Assembly (NCBI GenBank): GCA_022376925.1
Contig: JAIOJX010000002.1
Location: forward strand, 65,186,001 to 65,250,000
Source: Tragulus kanchil
Taxonomy: Eukaryota; Chordata; Mammalia; Artiodactyla; Tragulidae
DNA length: 64,000 bases
Direction of reading: 5' to 3'
Shown here: positions 37,878 to 51,658 of the stretch, in pieces
Position numbering within the stretch: position 1 is the first letter of the stretch
Layout of the letters: every line of letters starts with the position of its first letter
Notes under the pieces: model-generated
Databases searched by the model: none
Told to the model about the DNA's origin: nothing
Seen by the model: only the letters and a program-made list of their open reading frames with translations
Translations under genes and position numbers: made by a program

Positions 37878-38036
<159 letters not shown>

Positions 38037-39071
38037 TTATGTCTAATTTAAACCATCGTCAACTTTTTTTTTTTAAAATTTCAAAATTTGTCAAGACAGG
38101 AATTACTCAGAAGATACAGATTAAAAGATTAATCCACAAACGGAAATTCTCCTCCATTACTGTTCCTTGAAATTTTATGACCAAATTTTAACAGTTAATA
38201 TTGTAAGCACTATGTGATTACTGAATTATGGATTCTTCCAACCATCTCCTGTATTATCTTGGAAACACTGATCTCCCAACTGGCTCAGTTTACTCTTAAA
38301 AGGGAGGGAGCATTAGCCAATAGGTTTGATATAAAAATTAGACAATAATTTATGTGTGAGATTTATACGGGCTAAATACTGAAAGGGTTAGCTCTGACAA
38401 TGGTGATGACGGTGATGAGGATGTCTGCTGCTACTCTGGAGACCGCAACCATGCCTCATGGTTCATACCTCATGTACTTGTCTCCCTTTGAGTCTGGACT
38501 GGCCCTGTCATCAACTTTAAGAGAACGCAGTGCCAGTGGCAACACAGCCTTTCTGGGTTTAATAAGCCTCAGAAGACCTGGAAGCTTCTATTTCTGTGCT
38601 CGAGGGATGTCAACTGCCATATAATAAATCTGAGGACCCTGGATCGCTATCCTGAGAGAGGAGGAGGAGGAGTTCTCAGTCCAGAGCCAACAACAACTGG
38701 CCAGCCATGTGAGTGGAGCCACTGGCGGGGCCCACAGCCCTGCTCCCAAGTCACAGCTCTGCACTTGTCTTGGCTTCCCTTGTCTTGGCTCACGCATCCC
38801 AGAGAGAGTCTAAATTAGCTTATTTCACCCTCATTCAACCAGGGACAAATTCAGACAAAACATAATGGTTTGCTAAATAATTTCACTGATATATTTTACT
38901 TTCTGATGCAGACATGGAAAACATTTACTGAAAAAGATTTGTGAGTGTTTTGTGGTCAATGAGAACAATGTCACTAATGTATCATTTTCTTTTTAAAGTG
39001 ACTAAAAGACATCTAAAAATACAAGGGTTTATCACATAATATAGTGAAGAAAATCCCATTATGAAACATCA

Positions 39072-39230
<159 letters not shown>

Positions 39231-39354
39231 TTATGTCTAATTTAAACAAACATGTGTTAGATATATCTCAAAACAGAAATAGGATGGATAGGCCTCTGGA
39301 CAAAAATAATAAAAATTGCCATATTGAAAATGTTCACTTAGACATTTTATTGTC

Positions 39355-40769
39355 TAAGTATGTATCTCAGAGTTCCTCTTCCTCCGAAGAAATGCACAGA
39401 CAATTTGTCCTTTGAATGACAGTTCTTGCCATTGTTTTCATACCCTTTCATACTATTTCTTCCTATAGCCACATTGTTTCTGATTAAATTCCATCAAGTG
39501 TACATAAATTACTTTTAAAGTTTTATATCAGCTGAAAATTTTCTCACAGAAAATAAAAATTATTTTTAAAAATTTGTCTTAAATGATAAAAGGCACTGTG
39601 TATAATCAATTTTTTAAATGTTACTATGGTTTCCAGAATTGCAGACCATTTTACTGCTAAAACATAAGATTTCAAATATTTGCCTTTAATTTATTAAATC
39701 ACAATATATGCATAACAAAGGTTTTGGAAAAATACTATTTTAAAAATCATATATATTGGGCTTCCCCTGGTGGCCAAGTGGGTAAGGACACCGCCTTGCA
39801 GTGCAAGGGGCGCCGGTTCGATTCCTGGCCTGGGAAGATCCCACGTGCCACGGAGCGGCTGGACCCATGTGTCCAATTACCGAGCCGGAGCTCTGGAGCG
39901 CATGCGCCCAGAGCCAGCGCTCTGCAACGACAGATGCCACCGCGATGGGAGGCCCACAGGGGCCAAAGAACAAAGACGGATGAAAATAGAGAAATGAGAG
40001 ACCAATAGAAGTGGCCCGTCTGCTCCCCTCCCTCCCCAACCCAACCCCCACCCAAAATAAATAAATAAATCTTTAAAAAAAAATCATATATATTTAGCTA
40101 TTACAGATTTCATTGCATATTAACTCCTATACACTCATATACTACAATAATTATTCTTGACAGTTCAGTATAACATTAGAGGCAAAATTTGGTCCCCAGC
40201 AGATGGAGAACACATTATTTGCTTAAATTTTCATCACGAACAATATGAGAATATGACATACAGTATTCCTTCTGACTGTGAGAAGCCTTTCTTTCCCATG
40301 TGGATAAGTTCTCAAAATATTTCAAAAGACTTATGCTTATTTCAATTATTGTAAATACAATAGTATTTATTTAGATATGGGTTCATTTCCCTCAGAGTCC
40401 CCCAAGGAGAGAAACATATCTGTAACAGGATTATCTTTAGAGAGCAATCACTGTGATGGATGTAGCATGAATGTGGCAGTTTGAGTATTCAAGGGCTCAG
40501 AAATGGGGAGCATCATTCCCCTGGTGACTACTTCTACTAATGCAATCTGGAGGCTGGCTACAGGTGTATATCTGAGGCAACAGCAGCAGGCAGGCTGTGT
40601 GGGCATTGAGCCTGATTAAAGGAAAAAAACCTCAAGTGTTTTCCCTGAGGCATTCACTTTTGAGCACATATGGCTAAAGGGTATGAAAACAATGGCAAGA
40701 ACTGTCATTCAAAGGACAAATTGTCTGTGCATTTCTTCGGAGGAAGAGGAACTCTGAGATACATACTTA
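39355..40769. repeat. Perfect 94-bp inverted repeat: 39355-39448 and 40676-40769
   Basis: The left arm begins TAAGTATGTATCTCAGAGTT and ends ACCCTTT; the right arm is its exact reverse complement, beginning AAAGGGTATGAAAACAATGG. The spacer is about 1.2 kb and contains a CHR SINE. No mismatch seen. Confidence 0.96.
39758..40078 (+). mobile_element. CHR-type SINE, full length, well preserved
   Basis: Starts GGGCTTCCCCTGGTGGCCAA, with box-B-like GGTTCGATTCC, body GGAGCGGCTGGACCCATGTG, GCGCATGCGCCCAGAGCC, GGGGCCAAAGAACAAAGACG and GATGAAAATAGAG, then a C-rich stretch (C runs at 40025-28, 40030-32, 40034-37, 40040-42, 40045-49, 40051-53) and an AAATAAATAAAT tail. Flanked by AAAAATCATATATATT on both sides (39742-39757 and about 40078-40093), so a young insertion. 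Confidence 0.88.
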
Positions 40770-41168
40770 ACTGTAAGCATATAGAACTAGGCAGAATGCT
40801 CTCCTGAGGACCGTTCCTCTGATCTGACAACAGCCACCCCTCAGTGTGTGTTCATCACTAGGAACTGACTCACCTCCAGTACTACAAATTTGAAATTCCC
40901 CTCCCTATCCTAGAGTTCTCCCTCTTTTAATCCCTTAGCTTCTATGCACCTGCTCTTTGTCCTCAACATAACCTCTATCTAGCCTTTTGTATTCCTTAAT
41001 TCTAATTCAGTTTTTCCACCCACAAGCATTTTTTGGGCATTGAATCTGTGCTACAACTGGTGATATCATGATGAACAAAATATGAATCATGTCATCAAAA
41101 CAGCTAAAAGTTTCTTTTTTTAATTTTTATTTTACTTTTTACTTTTATAAAGTTTTGTTATTTACTGA
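40094..41168. other. Unduplicated intron sequence
   Basis: Single-copy sequence apart from the right arm of the inverted repeat at 40676-40769. No exon recognised. Near 41020-41100 a weak old-repeat signature, then a T-rich stretch. Confidence 0.55.
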
Positions 41169-43550
41169 TATGTATGATCCCAGATTAGTCATATGTATAT
41201 TCCCCCCATCCCACCCCTCCAGGCTGTCACACAGTTAAAAGTTTATATAGTGATTGCTCCTATAGAATTAAGATGATGCAGGAACTCACAGTTCTCAACT
41301 CCAGTGACCTGAAGAATAACAGAGTCAGCAATCTAAATGAGAAATTTAAGGAATAGAGCTAACAAGTGAGAGAAGAAAATGATCATGGTTTTGTAAACCT
41401 AATGTTTGTGATAGCATAGCCATCCAAAACAAGGAGTTTGTTGATCAGAGATGATATAATTACAGGTAGACCAAGAATAAGTAAGAATAAGGATAAGAGA
41501 ATGAGGGACTAAGGAAGGAATAGTTATCACAATAGCATGCTTTTTAAGTGCTAGATAATTTAAACACTTTACTGTGTTTTTTCTATTTATTTCACAACAG
41601 CCCAGTGATGTAGATATGACCATTACCTCCATTCTGCAGATGAAAAACCTAAGATTCAAGTATTTTAGGAACTTACCAATGTTATTATTAATAAAACAAA
41701 TACTGAACTTAAGATTTGAATCTCTTGTTTACCTAATTCAAAATTACATTGGGGGTAATCTTGAAAGTCATAGCTGGTAGTATAAACATGTATTTTTAAA
41801 GAACTAAAAGAAAAAGTGGAAACAGATATGAGGGGTGATGGCCCAAGAATGGGCTTTGGTGAGCAACTGATGGAGAAAAAAGACATGAATAATCTTTGGG
41901 TAGGCAGGAAATTAATTTTATTTGCTACTGTTCCTAGAGCTAGAGCAGTGCCTAGCTCAGAGTAGATACTAAATGAATTATTTGTTGACTAAAGATGCAA
42001 AGAGGAAAGATAAAATAAGAAAACTTGACTAATGGAATGCAATGAAAGCTGGGAATGGATGTTGAGTTTGGGGAATGATCAACTAAATCAAATATTTCAG
42101 AGAAGTCAAGATAAATAGAGATGAAGAAAATACACATTTAAATTTAAAATGAAGGAACCATTAGTGACCCTGAAGAGAGAGACTGCAAGATTCCTATAAG
42201 AATAAAATCCAGATGGCACAGTTTACAGAGGACAGAGAGGGTGATTCGACACAAGTGGCCAGAGTGGAACTTTACTGGTAAAACAGATAAGAGTAAGTGA
42301 AAATGTCAAGGAAATATTTTCTTAGAGGAAACTAATGTCACTTCTGTTTTAATTAAATTTATGTATGATCCCAGATTAGTCATATGTATATTCCCCCCAT
42401 CCCACCCCTCCAGGCTGTCACACAGTTAAAAGTTTATATAGTGATTGCTCCTATAGAATTAAGATGATGCAGGAACTCACAGTTCTCAACTCCAGTGACC
42501 TGAAGAATAACAGAGTCAGCAATCTAAATGAGAAATTTAAGGAATAGAGCTAACAAGTGAGAGAAGAAAATGATCATGGTTTTGTAAACCTAATGTTTGT
42601 GATAGCATAGCCATCCAAAACAAGGAGTTTGTTGATCAGAGATGATATAATTACAGGTAGACCAAGAATAAGTAAGAATAAGGATAAGAGAATGAGGGAC
42701 TAAGGAAGGAATAGTTATCACAATAGCATGCTTTTTAAGTGCTAGATAATTTAAACACTTTACTGTGTTTTTTCTATTTATTTCACAACAGCCCAGTGAT
42801 GTAGATATGACCATTACCTCCATTCTGCAGATGAAAAACCTAAGATTCAAGTATTTTAGGAACTTACCAATGTTATTATTAATAAAACAAATACTGAACT
42901 TAAGATTTGAATCTCTTGTTTACCTAATTCAAAATTACATTGGGGGTAATCTTGAAAGTCATAGCTGGTAGTATAAACATGTATTTTTAAAGAACTAAAA
43001 GAAAAAGTGGAAACAGATATGAGGGGTGATGGCCCAAGAATGGGCTTTGGTGAGCAACTGATGGAGAAAAAAGACATGAATAATCTTTGGGTAGGCAGGA
43101 AATTAATTTTATTTGCTACTGTTCCTAGAGCTAGAGCAGTGCCTAGCTCAGAGTAGATACTAAATGAATTATTTGTTGACTAAAGATGCAAAGAGGAAAG
43201 ATAAAATAAGAAAACTTGACTAATGGAATGCAATGAAAGCTGGGAATGGATGTTGAGTTTGGGGAATGATCAACTAAATCAAATATTTCAGAGAAGTCAA
43301 GATAAATAGAGATGAAGAAAATACACATTTAAATTTAAAATGAAGGAACCATTAGTGACCCTGAAGAGAGAGACTGCAAGATTCCTATAAGAATAAAATC
43401 CAGATGGCACAGTTTACAGAGGACAGAGAGGGTGATTCGACACAAGTGGCCAGAGTGGAACTTTACTGGTAAAACAGATAAGAGTAAGTGAAAATGTCAA
43501 GGAAATATTTTCTTAGAGGAAACTAATGTCACTTCTGTTTTAATTAAATT
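41169..43550 (+). repeat. Direct duplication 16: 41169-42359 / 42360-43550
   Basis: Offset 1191 bp, head-to-tail with no filler. No difference noticed between the copies. Confidence 0.97.
41540..41725 (+). mobile_element. MIR SINE, sense
   Basis: Order matches MIR: TTAAACACTTTACTGTG, TTTCACAACAGCCCAGTGAT, ACCTCCATTCTGCAGATGAA, then an AACTTACCAATG segment and AAGATTTGAATCTC. Repeated at 42731-42916 by duplication 16. Confidence 0.8.
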
Positions 43551-45512
43551 GTACTCTGACTTGACAGGCTAATTTAGAATGTTTTTTTCCCAGATTTTGA
43601 TTTTCTAATGGACACTGATTGCCTGAAAGTTTGCCAAAATGTGTTTGCAGACCTATAAAGTCCACTTACACACTCAGGGAAAGGAATAACTGCGTCTATA
43701 AATAGTGTATAGAGAAAACTGTTCTTTACAGTTTTTTGTTACCATTCCTATGTTGTTAAAATTCTATGCACTTAAGAAGTTTTAAAATCACTCACAAATT
43801 TTAGAAAGGACAACTTTCTTTTTTAAAAAAAGGTATGTAGCAACTTGCAAGTGTTAAAATGTGCTGGAAGTACTTAGATAAAGACTCAAACAAAGTTACC
43901 CAGAGGAGGAGAAGTTATCTAGGCAGATTACTGCCTGGGAAGTTCCAGTGCACAGAAGTTAACAAATTAGACTTATATTCCACAATTAATACAGGAACTC
44001 AATAACAGCAAGGGCAACAGCTGCTTTTTGTGGAATATGGACACAAGAGAACTGAATGACATGCTGGTTAGGGGCATGGACTTGTGTGCTACATTACCTG
44101 TATTCAAGTCTCACTTAAGCTCTTAACTATATTGTCGATCTTTTGCAAGGATTAAATTAATTAATTCATACAGACTTTTCAGAACAGTGTTTGGCAGATA
44201 ACAAGCTTTGTCATTAATTTCTTAGATGCATTTTACATATGAGATACGTATTTATATTATGCATATATACTCTATGTATATAATATCTTTGGAGTACAAA
44301 ATGGCAATTCACCCCAGTATTCTTGCCTGGAGACTCCCATGGATAGAGAACCTGGCAGTCTACAGTTCATAGGCTCACAAAGAGTCATGACAACTAAATC
44401 AAATATTTCAGAGAAGTCAAGATAAATAGAGATGAAGAAAATACACATTTAAATTTAAAATGAAGGAACCATTAGTGACCCTGAAGAGAGAGACTGCAAG
44501 ATTCCTATAAGAATAAAATCCAGATGGCACAGTTTACAGAGGACAGAGAGGGTGATTCGACACAAGTGGCCAGAGTGGAACTTTACTGGTAAAACAGATA
44601 AGAGTAAGTGAAAATGTCAAGGAAATATTTTCTTAGAGGAAACTAATGTCACTTCTGTTTTAATTAAATTGTACTCTGACTTGACAGGCTAATTTAGAAT
44701 TTTTTTTTTTCCCAGATTTTGATTTTCTAATGGACACTGATTGCCTGAAAGTTTGCCAAAATGTGTTTGCAGACCTATAAAGTCCACTTACACACTCAGG
44801 GAAAGGAATAACTGCGTCTATAAATAGTGTATAGAGAAAACTGTTCTTTACAGTTTTTTGTTACCATTCCTATGTTGTTAAAATTCTATGCACTTAAGAA
44901 GTTTTAAAATCACTCACAAATTTTAGAAAGGACAACTTTCTTTTTAAACAAAGGTATGTAGCAACTTGCAAGTGTTAAAATGTGCTGGAAGTACTTAGAT
45001 AAAGACTCAAACAAAGTTACCCAGAGGAGGAGAAGTTATCTAGGCAGATTACTGCCTGGGAAGTTCCAGTGCACAGAAGTTAACAAATTAGACTTATATT
45101 CCACAATTAATACAGGAACTCAATAACAGCAAGGGCAACAGCTGCTTTTTGTGGAATATGGACACAAGAGAACTGAATGACATGCTGGTTAGGGGCATGG
45201 ACTTGTGTGCTACATTACCTGTATTCAAGTCTCACTTAAGCTCTTAACTATATTGTCGATCTTTTGCAAGGATTAAATTAATTAATTCATACAGACTTTT
45301 CAGAACAGTGTTTGGCAGATAACAAGCTTTGTCATTAATTTCTTAGATGCATTTTACATATGAGATACGTATTTATATTATGCATATATACTCTATGTAT
45401 ATAATATCTTTGGAGTACAAAATGGCAATTCACCCCAGTATTCTTGCCTGGAGAATCCCATGGATAGAGAACCTGGCAGGCTACAGTTCATAGGCTCACA
45501 AAAGAGTTGGAC
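43271..45512 (+). repeat. Direct duplication 17: 43271-44390 / 44391-45512
   Basis: Offset 1120 bp. The copies differ in homopolymer length (a T run near 43580 against a longer one near 44701). 43271-43550 occurs three times. The join lies within a Bov-A fragment. Confidence 0.95.
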
Positions 45513-45528
45513 ACAACTGAAGCAACTA
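45416..45528 (+). mobile_element. Bov-A body fragment (also at 44296-44388)
   Basis: Contains ATGGCAATTCACCCCAGTAT, TCTTGCCTGGAGAATCCCAT, CTACAGTTCATAGG and GTTGGACACAACTGA. It has no tRNA head. The copy at 44296-44388 is cut by the duplication join. Confidence 0.8.
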
Positions 45529-45717
45529 AGTACATCTAATATCTAATATAGTATAATATAGATTATTATTATTTCATATGATTTATTATGAATGATGTGA
45601 AATGTACAAAGCCAAAACAGAAGTTTAATAAACTGTGCTTATGATTCCAATTACCAGATTCTTGTTAATAATACTGGCATCATCAATCTCTAAGCACATT
45701 TTCTATTGTATGCATAG

Positions 45718-45820
45718 ATGTATATGATATATATATATGTATATATATATATGTTTATTTACATATTTGCTTATCTATATATTTGTTTATTTATATATAT
45801 GTCCATTTATACATATGAAG
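45718..45820. repeat. AT-rich TA/TATG microsatellite-like tract
   Basis: Alternating TA/ATGT runs with interspersed TTTAT, directly before a Bov-tA insertion. The short frames over it are low-complexity and not genes. Confidence 0.85.
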
Positions 45821-45833
45821 TTGGGCTTCCCAG

Positions 45834-46043
45834 GTGGTTCAGTGGCAAAGATTGCCAATGCAGGAGCTGTAGGAGATGTGGGTTCAACCACTGGGTTAGG
45901 AGATTCCCCTGGAGGAGGAAATGGCAACTCACTCCAGTCTTCTTGCCTTTAGATAATCCCATCAACAGAGGAGCCTGGTGGGCTACAGTCCATGGGGTTG
46001 CAAAGAGTCAGACATGACTGAGTGACCAAGGACACACACATGC
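45834..46043 (+). mobile_element. Bov-tA SINE with target-site duplication
   Basis: tRNA-like head GGCTTCCCAGGTGGTTCAGT, GGTTCAACCACTGG, then the Bov-A body ending GCAAAGAGTCAGACATGACT. Flanked by ACATATGAAGTTG at 45821-45833 and 46044-46056, a perfect 13-bp target-site duplication. Confidence 0.92.
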
Positions 46044-46056
46044 ACATATGAAGTTG

Positions 46057-46675
46057 AATTTATACTAGCACAAACACATAAAAGACCACATTATCTCTAG
46101 TCAGAAGAAAAACAAAACACCTACACTTAACAGGTGAAGGGAGTTCCAAAAAATAGGTGATTGGTTTCAAAAGATTTGAGACATGGTAGGACTTAAAAAG
46201 CTGCTTTACCAGTATAGTCTGGTCTCTGCTATCTGGCGGGGTCCTTTCTGTAGATACACAGCCTACTATAGTTACTGTGCCTGTTGCATTTATTGATCAT
46301 ATGGCTTGGGCTTAACTCTATCCAAGAAAAAACTGAACTGGCTCCTATCCCAGGCAAGGTCAAAGCTTTCAAGCATTAAATATCTTTTAACATAATAAAG
46401 ATTTAAACCCAAACAAAAAGGAGAAATTTGATTCACATAGCTTTTATGCTTTTATGCTGCATACAAGTTGGAATGATTAACCTCGTGAATGTTAATTATT
46501 TTTCCAAAACCTTAAATAAAAAGGGTTCAACTCATTTGTTATAGTCCTTTTCCAAGAATTAGGGAAATTATAAATTTATCAATACATTTAAAAATATTTT
46601 ATAATAATGAAGATATGATTTAATAGTTTGTTTTACTGAAAAAAGCTAAGCTGACTATAATGCATTTTGTTTTAG
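46057..46675. other. Unduplicated intron sequence, nothing recognised
   Basis: AT-rich single-copy stretch between the Bov-tA and direct duplication 18, without exon or repeat I can name. Confidence 0.55.
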
Positions 46676-48827
46676 AAACTTACGAAATCAAAGGAAAAAC
46701 CCTGTTTCCCACTGCCATGCATTGAATGGAACTCAGAGAAGAAAATAAGCACAAGCCATTAATAATGGGAAAAAAGTAGAAAATAAATAAATGATCTATT
46801 TTTGTTTCTATATGCTTGAAAATTTTAATAGTCTTAGAAAACTGCCTTTGGCTTCCACGTCACATTTGAAAAGATAATACTTTTCTAACTTGTGCAGACA
46901 TTATTTCTTGGCAGAGAATGATGTCAATCAAAACAACTATATAACATGTGGGTATATTTGCAACTTTTACTCTGTCTAAAATTAATAATTGCCTAAATAG
47001 GCCAATAATATATTATATACATAGCTGAACATTCCATTTGGTTTTGGTTTGTTTGTATAGACTTGCTTTGAGTTTCTTACCCTTGGTGGAACTTCTAGAA
47101 GCATTAAAATGAGCAAAATTTTTGCTAAGCATATCCACGATTAGCACCAAACTTTATAGCCACAATGTAAAGTCTACCTGGAAGGGTAATGGTCCCTAAG
47201 GGTGCATGAACTTTTATAGAACTGAGAGGATACTAAGGATTTATACAAAAAAAAAAAAGGAGAAGACAATGAGATTACAGGGTAGGAGGAAATAGGGAGG
47301 CTTACCATCAGATCTGACAATGAACGTTTACCCACGTCACTCACATAGATTCCCAAAAAAATATTATGCATGGTGCAGCTTCAGTCAGAATATAAGTAAT
47401 TATCTCAGCCTCCTGTTAAGATGGGGTAGTCTAGAGTTGATTTCTTTGTTATAAAGCCTATGTTCACTATTTACTGTGTGATTTGGGAAAGATATTTTTC
47501 TAAAACAGGGATAATAAGAGCACCTAAATCATAGAGCTATTGAAAGGGGCAAACACGTGAGTATATGTATCTAAAGTACTTAGAACAGAAACTGGCAAAC
47601 TGTAAATGCACAGTACATGTGAACTATTATATGAATCAGTTTCTTAATTACACCAGGGAAGGCAACACAATGTTCATTTTACTAGTGCTAAGATATGTGA
47701 CTATAACAAGGATTTAAAGCAAAATTTGCTACCTCTAGGTAGCGTGATTTGTCAAACTTACGAAATCAAAGGAAAAACCCTGTTTCCCACTGCCATGCAT
47801 TGAATGGAACTCAGAGAAGAAAATAAGCACAAGCCATTAATAAGGGGAAAAAAAGTAGAAAATAAATAAATGATCTATTTTTGTTTCTATATGCTTGAAA
47901 ATTTTAATAGTCTTAGAAAACTGCCTTTGGCTTCCACGTCACATTTGAAAAGATAATACTTTTCTAACTTGTGCAGACATTATTTCTTGGCAGAGAATGA
48001 TGTCAATCAAAACAACTATATAACATGTGGGTATATTTGCAACTTTTACTCTGTCTAAAATTAATAATTGCCTAAATAGGCCAATAATATATTATATACA
48101 TAGCTGAACATTCCATTTGGTTTTGGTTTGTTTGTATAGACTTGCTTTGAGTTTCTTACCCTTGGTGGAACTTCTAGAAGCATTAAAATGAGCAAAATTT
48201 TTGCTAAGCATATCCACGATTAGCACCAAACTTTATAGCCACAATGTAAAGTCTACCTGGAAGGGTAATGGTCCCTAAGGGTGCATGAACTTTTATAGAA
48301 CTGAGAGGATACTAAGGATTTATACAAAAAAAAAAAAAAAAGGAGAAGACAATGAGATTACAGGGTAGGAGGAAATAGGGAGGCTTACCATCAGATCTGA
48401 CAATGAACGTTTACCCACGTCACTCACATAGATTCCCAAAAAAATATTATGCATGGTGCAGCTTCAGTCAGAATATAAGTAATTATCTCAGCCTCCTGTT
48501 AAGATGGGGTAGTCTAGAGTTGATTTCTTTGTTATAAAGCCTATGTTCACTATTTACTGTGTGATTTGGGAAAGATATTTTTCTAAAACAGGGATAATAA
48601 GAGCACCTAAATCATAGAGCTATTGAAAGGGGCAAACACGTGAGTATATGTATCTAAAGTACTTAGAACAGAAACTGGCAAACTGTAAATGCACAGTACA
48701 TGTGAACTATTATATGAATCAGTTTCTTAATTACACCAGGGAAGGCAACACAATGTTCATTTTTACTAGTGCTAAGATATGTGACTATAACAAGGGATTT
48801 AAAGCAAAATTTGCTACCTCTAGGTAG
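46676..48827 (+). repeat. Direct duplication 18: 46676-47750 / 47754-48827
   Basis: Offset 1078 bp. A homopolymer differs: A12 after 47246, A16 after 48325. Small indels near the end of the second copy. Confidence 0.96.
47461..47645 (-). mobile_element. MIR SINE, antisense
   Basis: Reverse MIR signature: TGTGTGATTTGGGAAAG, AAAACAGGGATAATAAGAGC, CTATTGAAAGGGGCAAA, AAAGTACTTAGAACAG, AACTGTAAATGCACAGTA. Repeated at about 48540-48725. Confidence 0.85.
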
Positions 48828-51040
48828 CGTAGGTTTATCAGCCTAAAATATCCATCTTCATACAGAACAATATTACTACTAGGGAAAGGATCATGATTAC
48901 AAAAGGGGAATCAAGAATGAAGCAAGGGAATAGACACTTAAGCCAAGAAGAAAGCCAAAGTCTTTCTTCCTTATGGTCAATTATCTCCCCCGCTCACCAT
49001 ACCCTGGTGCTATTTCCAATTAAACTAAATCCAATAACAATACAAATGACATGTGGATTCCTTCTTCTTCCCTCTAAAGGGCCAAAAGGGCCATTTTTAT
49101 ACTGAAGAAATTTGTCTCCTGCAGACCTGTATCAATATTATTACTTTGCTCACCTGTTCAGTATATTATTTTTCCCTAGGCCTAAATCTAATTAGTCCCA
49201 ATTAAGCAGCTATTTGGCATTTGTGGGCACGATGTTTCAGATTTTTATTTAAGAAAATTGAGGCTATAATATACAAAATTCATCATTTTGCAGAGGCATA
49301 AATTTAAATCATGCTGTCTTTCTGAAAGCAACATAGAAGTCACCACTGAGCTAGTGAACTGGATCCTCTAACCCACTCTTTTATATAAATCTTTAAAAAA
49401 GCAAATTCATTCAAGCTTATAAGTTATTATTCAATTTTTATGAGTTAGATAAGATATTTTTCTTCCTTCCTAACAGAAGCAGTGATTCTGCAAATAGCCT
49501 GTGCTTTATTTGCATCTCAAAATGCTTTGAACTAGAAGAGAGTTATGAGTATCACATAAATTTAATGGAAATGATTGACCTTTACTTTAATGCCCTCACT
49601 AAGGGCCACATGCTACTGTGAGTGATAGACTGAATCAGAAAGATTCTAAAAGTGTGAAATTTAAGCTAAAAACTTTAAAAATATTTTTTATATTCATATA
49701 TAATAATTATTAAGATTTTAAAAGGAGGCTCACAATGTTTCTAACTAGCCTTATTTTTATAGTCACTATGTTTGAGGGTAATTGATAATCATTTAGGGGT
49801 TCTTTCAGCTCTTCGCAGAACTATAGGTAAATCAAAATTGTTTGCTCCCCCTCTCCCCACCAAGGGTTTCGAACTATTATATGAATCAGTTTCTTAATTA
49901 CACCAGGAAGGCAACACAATGTTCATTTTACTAGTGCTAAGATATGTGACTATAACAAGGGATTTAAAGCAAAATTTGCTACCTCTAGGTAGCGTAGGTT
50001 TATCAGCCTAAAATATCCATCTTCATACAGAACAATATTACTACTAGGGAAAGGATCATGATTACAAAAGGGGAATCAAGAATGAAGCAAGGGAATAGAC
50101 ACTTAAGCCAAGAAGAAAGCCAAAGTCTTTCTTCCTTATGGTCAATTATCTCCCCCGCTCACCATACCCTGGTGCTATTTCCAATTAAACTAAATCCAAT
50201 AACAATACAAATGACATGTGGATTCCTTCTTCTTCCCTCTAAAGGGCCAAAAGGGCCATTTTTATACTGAAGAAATTTGTCTCCTGCAGACCTGTATCAA
50301 TATTATTACTTTGCTCACCTGTTCAGTATATTATTTTTCCCTAGGCCTAAATCTAATTAGTCCCAATTAAGCAGCTATTTGGCATTTGTGGGCACGATGT
50401 TTCAGATTTTTATTTAAGAAAATTGAGGCTATAATATACAAAATTCATCATTTTGCAGAGGCATAAATTTAAATCATGCTGTCTTTCTGAAAGCAACATA
50501 GAAGTCACCACTGAGCTAGTGAACTGGATCCTCTAACCCACTCTTTTATATAAATCTTTAAAAAAGCAAATTCATTCAAGCTTATAAGTTATTATTCAAT
50601 TTTTATGAGTTAGATATTTTTCTTCCTTCCTAACAGAAGCAGTGATTCTGCAAATAGCCTGTGCTTTATTTGCATCTCAAAATGCTTTGAACTAGAAGAG
50701 AGTTATGAGTATCACATAAATTTAATGGAAATGATTGACCTTTACTTATAATGCCCTCACTAAGGGCCACATGCTACTGTGAGTGATAGACTGAATCAGA
50801 AAGATTCTAAAAGTGTGAAATTTAAGCTAAAAACTTTAAAAATATTTTTTATATTCATATATAATAATTATTAAGATTTTAAAAGGAGGCTCACAATGTT
50901 TCTAACTAGCCTTATTTTTATAGTCACTATGTTTGAGGGTAATTGATAATCATTTAGGGGTTCTTTCAGCTCTTCGGCAGAACTATAGGTAAATCATTGA
51001 AAGTATTTATTGTTTGCTCCGCTCCTCTCCCCACCAGGAT
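48704..51040 (+). repeat. Direct duplication 19: 48704-49868 / 49871-51040
   Basis: Offset about 1165-1167 bp. The end of the first copy (49830-49868) is error-rich compared with 50990-51040 (missing bases around ATTGAAAGTATTTATTG). Confidence 0.95.
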
Positions 51041-51658
51041 AGTTTCCGAGATGCTTTACATGTGATCTGTATGATGTGTCAATATGGGATACATAGCATA
51101 CCTGTGTATATGTATGAAGTGAATGTAGGCTTCAGTCTTATTTTACAATATCAGCAAGTAGAGTAGGAAGGCTTCATGTCATGATCCAAAGGATGCAAAA
51201 GCCTCCTTTTTACAATAAACTACTCTCGTCTCTCTACTCCAAAACTTTATATAATACCTTCACAGTTTTTTTTTTTTTTTTTTATGATATGGTTCACCTG
51301 ATTCAGTGAAATTTTGCACAGAAGCCCCCAAAAGAAATACAGTGAAAGCAAATTTCTCTAGTAGGTAACCCAAGTAGCAATGTACATAACTGCCTGCCAT
51401 CTCTTACTTGCTGAACCTTCTCTATTTCTCCTTGCTTCTACAGCACAGTATGAAAGGTCTCTTTCCAGAAGAAAATTTTGTCCCAGCAAAGGGAAAAAAT
51501 ATTGCGCTAATTTAAACCACTAATCCTCACTGGAATCAACAGGGAGACTACTGGTAGAGTCCAGACTCTCTCTTGACAACCGTGTGACGAGATGCAAACT
51601 GGTCTTCGAAATGCATTTACCTCCCCTATCAAAGGGAATGAACAGTCAGAACCTTTAA
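51041..51658. other. Unduplicated intron sequence with a long T run
   Basis: Single-copy stretch; poly-T run near 51268-51285. No coding exon recognised. Confidence 0.55.

Noticed and set aside
39758..39850. tRNA-like promoter boxes
   Set aside because: The head of a SINE derived from a tRNA; a full cloverleaf is not present and the same head recurs in every copy.
41104..41240. Possible L1 or other LINE 3' end (T-rich then CCCCCCATCCCACCCCTCC)
   Set aside because: The resemblance is weak and short, and I could not tie it to a family with confidence.
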